A DNA stretch of 64,000 nt from Lithospermum erythrorhizon (GCA_019722365.1 JADFUC010000083.1:124001-188000), one strand, 5' to 3'; positions 25,284 to 38,314 are shown, counted from the first letter of the stretch. The notes: generated from the letters alone by a model not told the origin. Translations and numbers: made by a program.

Positions 25284-25292
25284 CTATATAAG
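25284..25292 (+). promoter_or_regulatory. TATA box upstream of the WAT1-related gene
   Basis: CTATATAAG lies about 120-150 bp before the first coding sequence and is followed by a CT-rich stretch (TCATTCTCTCTAG) that resembles a plant transcription start/5'UTR. This is a good plant TATA match. Promoter activity is inferred. Confidence 0.5.
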
Positions 25293-25434
25293 AACCATCT
25301 TGTCCTCCTCGTTTTCTCATTCTCTCTAGTAGCTTCATTAGTTTATAAGGGGCTCTTCATTTCTTCTACCTTTTTCTTCTTATTACAGAAACTTTTCTTG
25401 ATTAAAATGGCAGGATTTCTTTCCTTTCTTAGCC

Positions 25435-28400
25435 ATGGTAGTTGTTCAAATTGGGTATGCTGGAATGAACATCATGTCAAAGCTTGCTATGGATACTGGA
25501 ATGGACCCTTTTATCCATGTTGCTTATAGGCAAATATTTGGCACAATGGCCATTGCCCCCTTTGCTTATTTCTTAGAGAGGTATGTACAATTTTTTAGCT
25601 CTTCACTTAATTAGCCCAAAAAAAATTCCTTCATTATTTTGTATGTACTACGGAATATATTTTATAATCACCTATTTCCAGGACAACAAGACCTAAGATG
25701 ACAATGTCTATACTTTTCCAGATATTCTTGTGTTCCATTTTTGGGTGAGTAGTTTACTTCCTCTGCCCATTTTATATGAGATATTTACATTATTTGCAAC
25801 AATTTTTTAAAAAAATAATAATTTATTTGTTGCATTTTTCTTTTATCTAAGTTGTTTCCGGATAATATCAACTGTTGAAATCTCTTGTTTATATATATAA
25901 AACTAATGTTCTGAAGAAAAAATGCAGTGTGACAGTGAATCAGATCACATACTTTGTCGGACTGAAGAATTCTACTCCAACAGTAGCTTGTGCATTGTCA
26001 AATATTACTCCAGCAGTCACCTTCATCTTTGCTGTACCTTTTGGGTAACTTTTATCCTCATATTCATCAATTTTCATCATTAAAATAATAGGGTCAATTC
26101 CAAATCAGTAACTTTTTGCGTAAAGTAGAAAAATTGGAAGAAGGAATTGAAAGAATTGATATTACAACTACATAGATTCCACAAGATATTATAGAAGTAT
26201 ACTATCCTACTTAAACTAAATATTTTACTTATTATACTCCCTCTAATTCCTCTAATTCGCAAAGACACATATTTGGCATATGTTTCACTCACTGACTTAA
26301 TTGGTTTGTGGCTGATTAAATCATCTGATTAAAATAAATTACATAATCTCTGGGCTCTAGAGCATTTCTTAGAACTTTTTATCTTTTCTTACAATGATAA
26401 GTATTTCTTAGTAAAACATAGAGGGTGTAACAATTATATACTCCATCCATCTCAATTATACAATTGAGAAGTCTTTTCCAATAAAATAGCTATATATAGA
26501 TAATCAATTGTTTAAATTTTAATTTATTCATATAACTTTGAGTTTTCATGTTAAAAGACTCATATCATCATTATTCATCATATACAACACTAGACAGTTA
26601 CATGTCAAAATTGAATTATCAAAAAATTTATCTAAATAAAATTAATTTAGAATAAAAGATTGAGTACTTAGCGTGATCAACCGAAACATTCCAGTTAAAT
26701 TGAGTTGAAGGTAGTATTAATCGATAAGTACAAGGGAATACGTTTATTATTTTGAAACGTTACTATGAAATTTGATCATGGAAAATCAATTCAAATAAAA
26801 TATTTTTTTATGTCAAAATAATATATCACTTATAGTTGATCCATGCATGGTGTGTGAGATGAACAGGCTAGAAAGTGTGGGATTGAAGACAAAAGCTGGG
26901 GAAGCTAAGGTGTGGGGAACAATAATATGTGTTGGTGGTGCATTGTTGCTGTCTTTTTACCATGGACACATTCTTGACATTGGTCAGTCAAGTATCCACT
27001 GGAAATATGCCGAAAATGCTGGAAATCAAAGCTCTTCTAGTACTGGTACCCATGGGAATGCTTTCTTAGGACCCTTCCTTGTGATTGCAGAATTCACAGT
27101 TTCTTGGGCAATATGGTTTATCATCCAAGTAATCATTTACTCAAATTATTATGACATGTTTCGTGTACTCCCTCCCCCTTAAAAATTTTCAAATTTGATG
27201 GCTAGTGATGAAAATTAATAAATTTTGTGAAACTTAATCGACACAAATATCTTTATTTGAATTATAATTTGTTGATGATAAAGTAGTTATAAAATACAGT
27301 ACTATTTTTTATATATTTTTCATCGAAGATTATTATATAAGTATTTATTTATAAATAGAAAATAAAGAAATATTTTGGTTTGGTTATCATCCAAGCAAGA
27401 TTGAGCAAGGAATACAAGGCTCCTTACTCAAGCGCTGCATTGATGTGTTTCATGGCTAGTTTCCAGTGTGTGATTATCGGATTTTTATTTAATCACGATA
27501 TCTCCTCTTGGGAATTGACCCCTTCCATCAGGGCTACATCTACTATTTACTCGGTAAAACTACTTATCATAACTACTTTACATGATTGTGTTAAAACTTC
27601 ATGTGAGATTGAGTTATTAATACCAATTATGCGATGTGAATCGATCGCTTTGATCATATATGTCGGTTTATACGTGGTCTTAATAATTGAGACTGGCTTG
27701 TGAGAGATGTTAACAAACAATAGGGTCCATACTAAAAACATACAATCAATTGATTATATATGGAAGTATAAAACTGAATATCTTAATACACCTTAACCAA
27801 TCAATGTGGTACTGGATTTACAATAGATTATACACATTATCGATTATTTTCCATAGCTAACTTATTTATATTATTCTGGTCTTGAAATGGTTTCAGGGTA
27901 TTGTTTGTACTGCACTCTCATTTTGCCTCATGAGTTGGTGTTTAGGAAGAAAAGGTCCATTGTATGTCTCAGTTTTCAGCCCCTTGCTTCTTGTTATTGT
28001 TGCCATTCTCAGTTGGGCAGGTGCTCAGGAAAAATGGTACATTGGAACAGCCAAAACATTGTACAACTTAATTTAGTTATCTTATTACCTATTTGTTTCT
28101 ATGAATAAATAATTTGGATAAAGAATGGAGAAATAATAATTCATAATATTCTCTCGTTCTATTTTCCTTAAAAATTAATCATGTTTCATATTATCATCAT
28201 TTATGATGATTATTTTTGCTACGTCAGCAACATTAGGATTCCAATCAGGCTTAGGAACTTACTGATTTGACTTAACCAGAGTGCATAACTGTGATATTGA
28301 ATGTCAATATTGCTTTTGTACATAAAATGTTTATGAATCGGATACCATCCGTTCAAGTACAATTATCCTCAAATAATTCAAAAACATATGTTTGCCCAAG

Positions 28401-29431
28401 TTGAGTGCAATATATAAGGAGATAATTGTCGATTTGGTGTCTGCAAATAATTGGGTTGAAATTGTGGCTTTAATTTCGAGATAGTTATATTATTGATTAG
28501 TCTTGAAATTGTACAGTGTTACAAATGTTTGCGGTATGATATGCCGAAAGATAAGTCGAATGTCTGGCAATTTTACTGACTTCGAGGAATCGTATTGCAG
28601 CAGCATGCGACTTTGAGGGATTAATGCAAACAATATAAGCTATCGTCTTAAAATATAGCTTCATCTTATGACTACTTATCTGAATAAAATTGGCAATTAA
28701 ATCTATATATAAGTATTAAATCTATATGGATATCCAAATATTAAATGTTTTAGAGGCAGTCTTTGGCTATTAAATTCGTTACTGAAAGTGGTGCGAAATA
28801 GACTCTCCAACCACTTAGGAGTGTGTGGGTGGCCTAAAATAGACTTCCTACGTTGAAATATTGTTTGTCCGACGAAATTAGGTCAATCCGCTTCGAAATT
28901 TTTTGGTGAATGAGATTCCACCATTAAATCTCATCACCTATCATCTTGACTAAGCATCTTCAAATTGATATTAAAAAAAAAACCTTAACAAATCCAAATA
29001 TTAAATTTACATATTGTGTTTAAATATTATCGTTAAGTACTAGAACCAAAACTTTCTTCTACCATCACTAAATCAACTTGCTCGGTAATTTATCAGGCTT
29101 GTAGGTTCCATCATGGACTGTATGGGATTTGTATAAGGTTCTTTGGGGGAAGAATAAAGAGATGCAAATTGATGATGATGATATCCACATAGACCTAAAT
29201 CTGATCAATCTCAATGAGAGGAAACCAGGCAAAGATGACATAGAATCCACCTTCAAGCAAGCAGAATTTAATCCTCAAGCAACACAAATCCACAAGCAAG
29301 CTAGTGAACTGAAGGAATTAGGGAATGATTTTCTTGTCATGTCGTTGACGATTCTTAAGCTCAAAAATAGTGGTGCATTTCAAATTCAATTGCCAATTAG
29401 CACTCACATCTTTGATGATTCATCAATGTAG
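25435..29431 (+). pseudogene. WAT1-related (nodulin MtN21/EamA) transporter, seven exons with lesions
   Basis: WAT1-type proteins are ten-helix membrane transporters. The exons and GT-AG sites read: 25,435-25,580 ([16 protein letters not shown]), 25,682-25,744, 25,928-26,044 ([20 protein letters not shown]), 26,867-27,128 ([27 protein letters not shown]), ~27,395-27,553 (ARLSKEYKAPYSSAALMCFM), 27,897-28,060 ([20 protein letters not shown]) and 29,097-29,431 (YKVLWGKNKEMQ). It is closest in my memory to Arabidopsis At1g09380. There are three faults. No ATG opens the first helix: the frame reads [12 protein letters not shown] after a stop, and the nearby ATG at 25,407 is out of frame. The expected exon-5 acceptor CAG/GCA reads CAAGCA, so normal splicing would fail. 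An extra T near 29,131 shifts the frame inside the last helix. The usual WALLGEK also reads WAGAQEK. A shortened functional protein starting at 25,435 is possible but less likely. Confidence 0.75.
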
Positions 29432-29800
29432 ACGGTGAAAATTTATTAAATAATAATTAAAATGATTAAAGTGACTTAATCAAATTAATTAAATCGTACA
29501 TAGAGAAAATGGCGTCGTTGGGGTTACCACGATCAGTCACAATTTAATGTGAAATCCTACGTACGAACAAGGGTTTCAGGAAGAAATAACGCGAATTAAA
29601 GGTTATTAAATGTAGAGGCGCTTAGAAATTTCAAAATTGACTTCGAAAGTTTTGGCGATCAAAATGGAGGCTAAAAGTTATGTGGTCCAAAATAAATATT
29701 CCAAAGGTCTAGGTCAATATGAAAATATATTTATTTTGGCAGGAATCTTCTTGATCGAAATAGGCGCCTATTTTGATTTCTTGAAATTAATTAAAATATT
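29432..29800 (-). repeat. Dispersed repeat, inverted relative to 52.05-52.52 kb
   Basis: The reverse complement of this segment is collinear with 52,050-52,520. Shared blocks include GCCTATTT, ATTTATTTTG, ACATAACTTTT, CTCCATTTTGA, AATTTGATTAA(A/G)TCA, ATCATTTTAATTA and TAATAAATTTT. It starts immediately after the last codon of the WAT1-related relic. It resembles an LTR edge of a retrotransposon, but the family is not established. Confidence 0.6.
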
Positions 29801-30565
29801 CGACGGTTAGAACAACTACGTCAAAATTGACGGTTAAGATGTGATAAAGCAATCAGCCAAATACGATCGAGCCAGTATTCAAAAATCCAGAAACCTACTC
29901 ATTACCCACCCCCTCATATTTTGAAATTGACATCCGATTATCATTCATAAAATACATAAAGAAAAAAAAAGAAACACTTTTGAGAAAATATAGATGGCGC
30001 TCTGAAATTACCACGAGTTAAATCTTTTTAATGCGGCAAAAACATCAACCACCAGCAGAGGAAAAATGACATAGCCTAACACTATACAAATAGTTATGCA
30101 CATAGTTATGTAGAGAGGAAAAATGATATGATGTAGAAAATAGATTGTAAGAAATAAATGAAACACTATACAAAGCCTAACACTAAAAACGAATATGACA
30201 TATGATCATCAAAAATATATCAATCAAGATTTGTAAGCGAAGCTATTTGATAACATAAAAAATTATAATATTGCATGAACTGATCAAATATGAGCAGTCT
30301 AATTCAATATTCATTTATACAATATTACAATGATTCTTGTAATAATATGATACATTAAACGATATTTTACAAGTTTTTCGTAAAACTAATATAAAAATAA
30401 CTATTAATAATTTATTATTTTAATATCCCATAATATTTTCTGAATGCATGCTTCTCGATACTATGTATCTTATGGATTTTCCCAATACCATTACTTCTAT
30501 TACTCAATATATATGCTTCTAGATTGATTAAGATTTCTTAATTGATAAAAAAAATATTGTATAGG
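29801..30565. other. Intergenic spacer
   Basis: AT-rich, and no gene was recognised. It lies between the dispersed repeat and the 3' end of the SVB-like relic. Confidence 0.5.
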
Positions 30566-31108
30566 TTAAACCTCCTTCATCTTCATCTCCATCACCACGT
30601 CCACCTCCTTAGCCGACGGTGGCACAGAAGGTGCATTCAGTCCGTTGGCATGAGCATCCTTGTTCACTTCCACTTCCTCCTTTTCGTTACATCAACATGG
30701 AAAGCAGAAATAGGAAACTCCTAAAAGCCCTGCGGTGTCTTGAAAGTGATTTTCTCTGAAGCTGGGTCACTAATGTAAATCTCACTAAGTAGTACCCATC
30801 AAAAGCTCCTTTACCTTCCACCAGTGAGTTTCTTGATCTTGTGTTTTCAACATAAGCAGTGATTTCAGGGGCATATTGACAAAGTTTGCCAATCTTCTCA
30901 AACTTGTGCTCTTTTTTCTGCTTTTGTTTGAATATTCAAACAAAGCCTGTTGATTCTATGTATCCACACTCTTCAATGTCTTCCAAAGGGAGTAGGCCAT
31001 TTGGTAAGCTCATTCTGTGAGTAAGAACTTTGATTTCTCTTGGCATATTTCATCCCTGTGTAGAACTCTGTTGCTTTTTGCTCTCATTTCTTCAGTCACT
31101 AAAGACAT
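30566..31108 (-). pseudogene. SVB-like DUF538 gene with stop codons and frameshifts
   Basis: Reading minus from the ATG at 31,108 gives MSLVTEEMRAKSN, then DEICQEKSKFLLTE, a TGA and a frame change. LPNGLLPLEDIEECGYIEST follows, then GFV, then TGA where the family has tryptophan (TGG to TGA). After that come KKEHKFEKIGKLCQYAPEIT, a further frame change, and KITFKTPQGF to a stop at 30,566. This is the cytosolic-type DUF538 family that includes Arabidopsis SVB (trichome size/branching), usually about 165-180 aa. The length fits a full single-exon gene. At least two nonsense changes and two frame changes make it a clear pseudogene. It belongs to a different DUF538 subfamily from the secreted-type relic at 13.9-14.6 kb. 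Confidence 0.85.
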
Positions 31109-34100
31109 TTTCTTTCTTGGACAATTGGCTCTTTTGAACAAAGTATTTGAGTAAATGTGAGTTTGGTTTATAGTGGTGGGAATACTTAATGGTCAGTGAC
31201 CACCTTGTTTTTATAGTGAGTACCTTGTTAATTGGCTATGATTTCCAGCCAAATTGCTGAAATACCAATATCCTTGTAGATTATTAAAGTCCAAATTTAG
31301 CGGATATTTGTTGGGCAATCAATTATTATGTATTGGTGATTCGGTGTATTAGTGTTGGTATGGTTTTATGTTATCATATTGAATATGATAAATAAATACG
31401 AGATGATTATTATAATTAAATCGGCTCTTTATTGTCCGATCGAAATTTTAGATTGACTTTAATTATTCTTTTCCCATACATTTCTTAGAATTAAAATATT
31501 AAAGTAAAATTATTCATTCATCTTAATTAATTATATAGTTTGATTAGTGTCATTCGAAACGAAAAATTGGATATTTTTAGTTGTCGTTAGCGTAGAAAAT
31601 TGTGCACCACATTTTCAATGTTACTTTTTACTTTTATTGTTAAGTGCTCCCATTGTCCAGTGCTATAGTTTGATTAATTGTCGTTACATATTTTGATATG
31701 CTTTTTGATTAACTAGATTCTTGCTTAATTTGTGTGCTACGAAATGACAGTAAATAAAATAGGAGGGAATAGTTAAATAATTTATCAAAATTTTATTACG
31801 AGACCAAATACATCTATCACTTTTCTTGCAATACCAAATTATGATGATCTATGTATTTTGGCCCTCACATTTCTAAATTTATGGGATCCAGACTAAAGAA
31901 GTTTATAGATGGCAGTTGAGACAAGGGAAATGAAATACGGAGTATTAAATAGGGGGAAGTAGTTGGGTGCAGCAAGCCAGCTACCAATACCATCGGGTCA
32001 TTTGTGATGTCATGGAGCTGGAAACCTTAAACGAATTACACAATTATTACTGTAAAATCCGATGAGCTTAATAGATGCGGTGGTATCGATTGAGCTTTCG
32101 CTGAGATATGCGGGGTTCAAGTCTTGTCTTTAGTTAGCAATTTATGTATTCGTTATTTGTAATACTCAATATATATATTCGTAATTGTATGTTAGTGTAA
32201 TGCATTTCATCACTAATTTACAAAAAAATTTTACATATTGCGTAAAAGTTCATGCATATTACAAGGTATTAAGTGTGAGGAAATCGTTCATGCATGTTGG
32301 GTATTAGGGTGTGATCGTCAGCGGCGTCCATACTCAAGGTTGATGTCTTGTGATATCGTGAGAGAGTGTCGTGGAATTTGTTGAAAGTGAAGAATTTAGG
32401 CGAGGCAGAGGAGATAGGGGAAGAGGTTGGGGCATTACTTTGGTCCCGACACTGAGAGAACTTGGTGATCGTTTAGGAGAAGGTCGGGAGAAGCCGAGGT
32501 CGGCCCAGAAGTCACGGCGGGTTTGAGGATAACTTAATTTAAGGTGATTTTTGGGACTTTCATTTGTGAATAACCTAGCTTGGTTATATCTATTTGCATA
32601 TATATATATATGAGGGTTAAGAGTGCTTGTATTGTGTGTGCGAAACATCGAGAATGTGTGAAAACACCCATTTGATGGTGGTTGGAAGTGGCCTTTAGCA
32701 GGTTAGAATAGGGAGAGAGTTTATTCTTATTCTTAGAATTATGAGAGTTTATTATAATTAGTGAGGTTGTGAAAAGAGAGTCATTAGAGATTGAGGAGGC
32801 ATATATGAGGGGCTTTGTGCAGAGTTTTTCGTGTGAAAAAACATCCAGGTTGAAAGGTGGATTTGAGTAGGGTTCTTGAATCACGTAACAATGCTTTATG
32901 ATATTATTAGTGGATCTGCGGTGGGTTGGATATCGCTTTCACGTTGAGGAGAGCCGTGTAAAAATCCTTTGTGTTGTTTATTTTTTGTATTATTTTCTTT
33001 ACATTTGTCATATATGAATTAGTGGTATATCATCCCAAAACTGCTGTTGTTTTACATCGCAGATGAATACGAATTATTGTCAAGTATGAAATTGTCGATA
33101 ATAGTGTGAGATTCCTAACGAATTAACTGACGCGAATTAGCTTCTTTATAAGAGTGAATAACCTATATATTAAGTGGAAAGATTTTTTAGCAGCTCAATC
33201 TGAGTTAGGATTCGAATTTTAATTGTTTGATTATATTTATTTGTATTATCAAGGGTTCCTTATAATTTATATTTTAAGATTATTCTTACAAAAATAATTT
33301 TGTACACTTCAAGTATATATGTAAGTTATTATCTTTCTCAATCACAAAGATTATTTCTTTATAGTTATAACTTTAATTTGGTAAATATATTTGTTTGTGT
33401 TGTATAATATTTTATAAAAAAAAATATATCAATAGAAAGAGTTTGAAATGTATTTTTTATTAATATAGTTTTCAACAATTATTATATAATATAAATAAAA
33501 ATATTTACGGTCAAAGTTCAAGAAGTATAATAAAAAGTTAAAAGTGGACAATCTTTATGGGATGAAAGGAGTATTTTTTTGTAGTCCACACTGCATGTTT
33601 TTTATGTGAAAAAACATATACGTGGAGATACAAATTATGGGTTTGAAATCAATGTACCACGATATGGATTCACAAATTGTTCTTATATTTTAGGTTTTAG
33701 AGCATAATTTATTGCCGGCTCAAATAGTCAAATGTTTGTATGCATTATTAAAACTCAAAAAATAAACAGAATAATTAATCAACATCATAGCTAGAGTTAA
33801 AAGTGTTAATTAATCAATAAATGAAGCGAATTTGATGATTTGGTTGTCCAACTGTAACCTCTATCTAATAATACGGAGTAGCCAAATTCTGAATGAGACT
33901 TGATCGAGATTTGAGATGAAGTAAAAACCCTATAAATTGATACTCTATAGAATTGATTTGATGTTTAAATAAATTTATTACATTCCGACTTAGATCAATT
34001 ATGAAATTGATAAAATAATAAGATAATAATTTTTTTAAGATTTGAGCATAATTATTACAACTTAATGAAATATGACTAAAAGAATGAAAGAGTAATATAA

Positions 34101-35680
34101 ATATTGTATTGAATTAAACTTATGAAATATTAACGAGACTAATTATATACTAGTTATTGTACTTCACTGTCATTATTAAATGCTTAGGGAGGGCCTTAGA
34201 AGTATTGGTGTGATGATTTAAATGCTTTTTATCAACTAACTCAAAATATTTTATTAAGATATTAATTAGTTTTACTATTTTTAAATAGAGAAACTTATTA
34301 ACCAATAATAGTAAGAATAGTAAGAGACAAAACAATAATGTTAGAGAAATTTTTAAATTCCAATGCAAAAAGTTGTATTGATAAAGTCAATGAACAATTA
34401 TAATGAGACAAGAAAAATTTCATTATATGATCAATTATATTGATACAAAATGAGTATTAACTATCGAATTAAATATGTTTTTAAATTTTGAATATTAGTA
34501 CTCAAACTTTGCAAAATGAATTTTGACAATTCGTTTTCTTTGAATGAGATAAATAAGTTTCATTTTTTAGTTTTTGAAATACTCCATATTCTTTTTAGGT
34601 GTATTACTATAATCTTTGTAAGTCTATAAATATAACCATAGAAAGTATTTTATGAAATGAAATAAAAATAAAATCTCAAAACAATCATTAAAATAATTGT
34701 AAGCTTGTATTAAGAGAGAGAAAAATATTAATCCAATAATATTTTCTTGTGAGGCTTGTAAAGTTTTCATCACATACGAAAAAACTTAATCTGCGGGAAA
34801 AAAGTATAAGATAGAATAGGATTCTGTGTTTAATAACCCCCTATCATTTATACTTTTTCTTACAAAATTCAAAACTGGTCTTAAGAAGAGCAGTGTTAAG
34901 AAATCATTCGACTTTCCAGGCTTTAATAAGATGTTCATGCTATACACATAAAGAATGCAAAAGAACCAGCACATAGTTGATTTACTTGATTATCATATGA
35001 AGCAGAATACAAATTACTGAAAAGTGACAACAAACATAAATTAGCAATAGTTATATGTGTGCAGTGCTTTATACATCTAGAATTATTTTATTATTTTATA
35101 GCAAATTATAATAAAAATAAAAAATTTAAAAAAAAAGCCTTATAAAAAAATAAGATAAGAGAAAAAGTTACTGTGGAAAGCGAATAAAGATGAGGGGCGT
35201 AAATACCTTTTTTATTTTACTGCTTGGTGATAGCTACAGAATTATTCTACGTAATAGATAATATTTATAGTAGTATTGGTTATGGAGATTTTATCTTTTG
35301 TTAGAGCGGTTCTGTGGCCAAGAAGAGATTCTTGCTCCAATTAAAATACAAAATAAAAAATTATCAGGAAGGTTAAAATAGAAAATACGTTAATTTGAGC
35401 TTGACTTTTATGTATACGTCCATTTATATAGTATAGATAGCTACGATATTGATTCTCTGTTTAAACAGAAGATCAAATATCTTAGAAAATAGTAAGTTAA
35501 GCCATTTCCACTATCAGCAACAACTGAACAGAACAGAGATAACATAGAAGAGCAACAGGGTCTAGTTCTACATCTACAAAGATAACAAGCATCTTAGTTA
35601 TTTAAATCAGTACATTTGTCAACTTTTGCAGATGGCAGGCAGCATGATGTAGCTAAAGTAGAACTCTTGTTTATGTTTTA
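31109..35680. other. Long non-genic stretch
   Basis: No gene was recognised in 4.5 kb apart from a SINE-like segment at 32,075. About 32,880-33,120 (GTTGTTTATTTTTTGTATTATTT and neighbours) resembles the R-U5 end of an LTR, but no partner was found. The two overlapping minus-strand frames near 32,334-32,884 lack any family match. Two TACGGAGTA 9-mers lie at 31,936 and 33,872. 33.9-35.6 kb is AT-rich without structure. Confidence 0.45.
32075..32150 (+). mobile_element. Candidate tRNA-derived SINE head
   Basis: A box A-like TGGTATCGATTGAG at 32,081 is followed about 30 bp later by a box B-like GGGGTTCAAGTCTTG at 32,112. That is the spacing of a Pol III internal promoter. The body and tail are not delimited. 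Confidence 0.4.
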
Positions 35681-38314
35681 TTAGAACACTTGTTTATTAA
35701 TCATCGAATATATCTGGTGGAAGTACTTCATTCTTTTTTGTGATAGGAAGCTTTCGAGAATCGCCACTAAATGAAGAATTGACTGGTACAAGTGATAGAT
35801 AAAGGCCAAGGCAGTAAGCTCAGCAGAGATTACGACAAAATTAGATGCGTAGAAGGAGAAGAGGTAGAAGTTTGAATAGGTGAAGCCAATGGAAGCGATA
35901 TTTAGCCAAAGGTAAGGACCAAGACAAGCTAACACGAGGGTGACTGCGGAAATTCGATTGAGAATGGAAGACATAGAATTGGCCAGTGGCTGATATATAG
36001 CAAGATGAGGGGATAAGGGGCGAAGGGTTTTCACGGTTGAGTTTTCACCTTCCTTTTCTGCACTAACCGAGTGGTAAGGCCTTGACTTTGCCAGCAATGT
36101 TTTGTTATGACAGCTCACAACATCAGAGAAAGAGAAATTGCCATATGCCTTGAGTCCAAAGGAGGGCCTCTTGGTCTCTGGAACATTCATTTTAGTCTCA
36201 TTTTCTGACAATGTGCTGTGAGAAAAAAATCTCTTCTGAAATCCAGTGAAGCGTGAAGCAGAACTGGGAAAAGTATAGGCACCTTCGGCATGAGGAGCCG
36301 TTGGAAGTTGGCCCATATGATAACCAGGAGGACATGATGTGCATCATTCATTGCTTAATTGTAAAGCAAAGAGGTAGGTGAACAATAACATGAAAATAAT
36401 AGTAGCTAAAGTTCAAACATCACTAAGCAAATTATCTATTAGGAACACCTATTAGAACCAAGTCCTGGATGCTTTCTAGTTGTTGACATGATAATTACAA
36501 ATGCAGAAAACATAACGGTTCCACAACAACTATTGTCATCTTCTTCAGATGTGTGTTGAGAAAAACAACTCCCAACTTATTAAGTTGTGAGGCATAATTG
36601 GGAGGACCGGAGGAGTAATGGAGGATCGGATATATAAACTGTTTCCCAAAAGTGACATGGGGAAAAAACTAAAATTATCATACTAAATATAACAGAGAAC
36701 AAGGTCAAATATGACTGTATGGACACGTAGAGCTCAGCAATAGTTCTCGGATATTGTTAACAAGTACCTACAACAACCCTATAATTCGATGTAAGGCTGT
36801 AAGCCTCCTTTTTATCAAGAAAATGAACAAAATGTACTACAATGCAAAGCAAAGTAAAATACCAGGAGAATCGTTATTTTCATCATTTGTTGATGATGTC
36901 GGAGAGAACCACCTCTTCTGGATGTCAACAAGTTGTGAGAAGAATTAAAATAAGTTCTGGAGCCTTCAGAATTTGTCCATGTTGGCAGTTCGTTGGAAAT
37001 GATAACCTGAAGCACATGATATGCAAAAATATAACATACATAGCAACAGTGGGCACGGATATAAAAGAAAATTTAAAATTAGTAATGGAAAAAATCATAT
37101 TATCAAGTGAATCTTAAAAGGCATAGCAGCAGAAATTCACTTATGCTTCCATCCACACGATCAATAATTGGTGTTGGGATCCAATGAGCAACTGCGATTG
37201 TATCCAGATACATGCTAATAAAAAACAATGAAAAACTCAGAAAAGAACAGTCTCAAGAGGACAGTGAAAGAGATTGAAAGTTCTCATCTCAACCTCTTTT
37301 TCAATGTGATTATTGTGTTCAGCTTTTTGTTAGCAATGTGTCTACCATTGTGGTAGCACGTTAGCAGACTGAAGCGCAGTAGTTTGGCGGAAAAGACTTT
37401 AATCAATAGCTAAACAGTAAGTTGGTAGTTGGCAAGTGTGTGACTATGATACTTTTTATCACACATAAGGCTATTGTCATTTATTTGGATGTCAAAGACG
37501 AATAGGACAAACAAAAATTCAGCAAGTAACAAATTAAAATCCAACGAGGTTCTACTCTGAACGTTCATGACCTTTAACGCCATTTTAACATTTTCCATAT
37601 ATACGACACGTAAAGTTTGCTGAATGTATCAAAAATATGTATTAATGATTCCCTACCAGTTAGCATTATATGGAAATATAAACACCTCCAAAGACTCACA
37701 TATAGTGAACAAATTTGGCATGTGACATGTAACTTCAGATAACACCTACTGGAAGCGCAAAAAAGTATCAGACAGAACTGGAACGAATACCCTGGTATAT
37801 CAATCTCACATCCGTCTATGAATATACATGTATAAAGACTTGCTAAAAACTAACCTCGTGTTCTTTAGTGATTACCAATTTGATTAATGTTCGCACACAC
37901 GACACGATTAATGCACAAATCGCATACAGGACATATGATAAACACCCGAAGAATGTAAAGAGTACAGCCATCTTATCCACTAGTCAGAAATATGATGTTA
38001 AATAATTGAGTTCGAAATTTAAAAAGCCAATAATCAGAATTCAAAACCGGTATATTTTGATCAAATCAAGTCCCTAATAAGAAACAAGTCTGGCTAGGAT
38101 TCTCGTACATGGTGAATAACCAAATTCCAATTGAATCGAAAGCACCCCTTCTTTCGAAACAATTATAATTCCCAAATATTTGGTTATTATTAGAGTATAA
38201 AATCGTGAATTGAGCAAAGAGTGTAAATTAAATTGATAAAGAACCTGATTGGAAGCTACGAAGGTAGAGTTGGTTGGTTTGAGAACGACCCAAACGAAGA
38301 ACAGATCTTGCCAT
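35681..38314 (-). CDS. SDH3: Succinate dehydrogenase subunit 3 (cytochrome b560 subunit of complex II), mitochondrial
   Basis: SDH3 is a membrane anchor of complex II, binding haem b and ubiquinone in the mitochondrial inner membrane. The proposed CDS joins complement(38,245-38,314) and complement(35,681-36,282), with GT donor, AG acceptor and a 1,962-bp intron. It gives 223 aa. Exon 1 encodes an Arg/Ser-rich presequence (MARSVLRLGRSQTNQLYLRS) that joins in frame to GAYTFPSSASRFTGFQKRFF. The conserved core begins near residue 110: TLRPLSPHLAIYQPLANSMS, SSILNRISAVTL (Ser/Arg of the quinone site), FTYSNFYLFSFYAS and ALAFIYHLYQSILHL (the His expected to bind haem). The protein ends soon after, as plant SDH3 usually does. 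The long presequence fits a gene moved from the mitochondrial to the nuclear genome. The exon-2 acceptor is the least certain point. An unspliced reading would start at 36,316 and lack a good presequence. Confidence 0.85.

Noticed and set aside
26437..26665. Possible Stowaway MITE in WAT1 intron 3 (TACTCCATCC...GATTGAGTA)
   Set aside because: Only about ten bases of the ends are alike and the inner arms do not pair well.
32334..32884. Two overlapping minus-strand ORFs of 104 and 116 codons
   Set aside because: Low-complexity Ser/Asn/Pro-rich, no targeting or domain motif, no splice context, and located next to LTR-like sequence.
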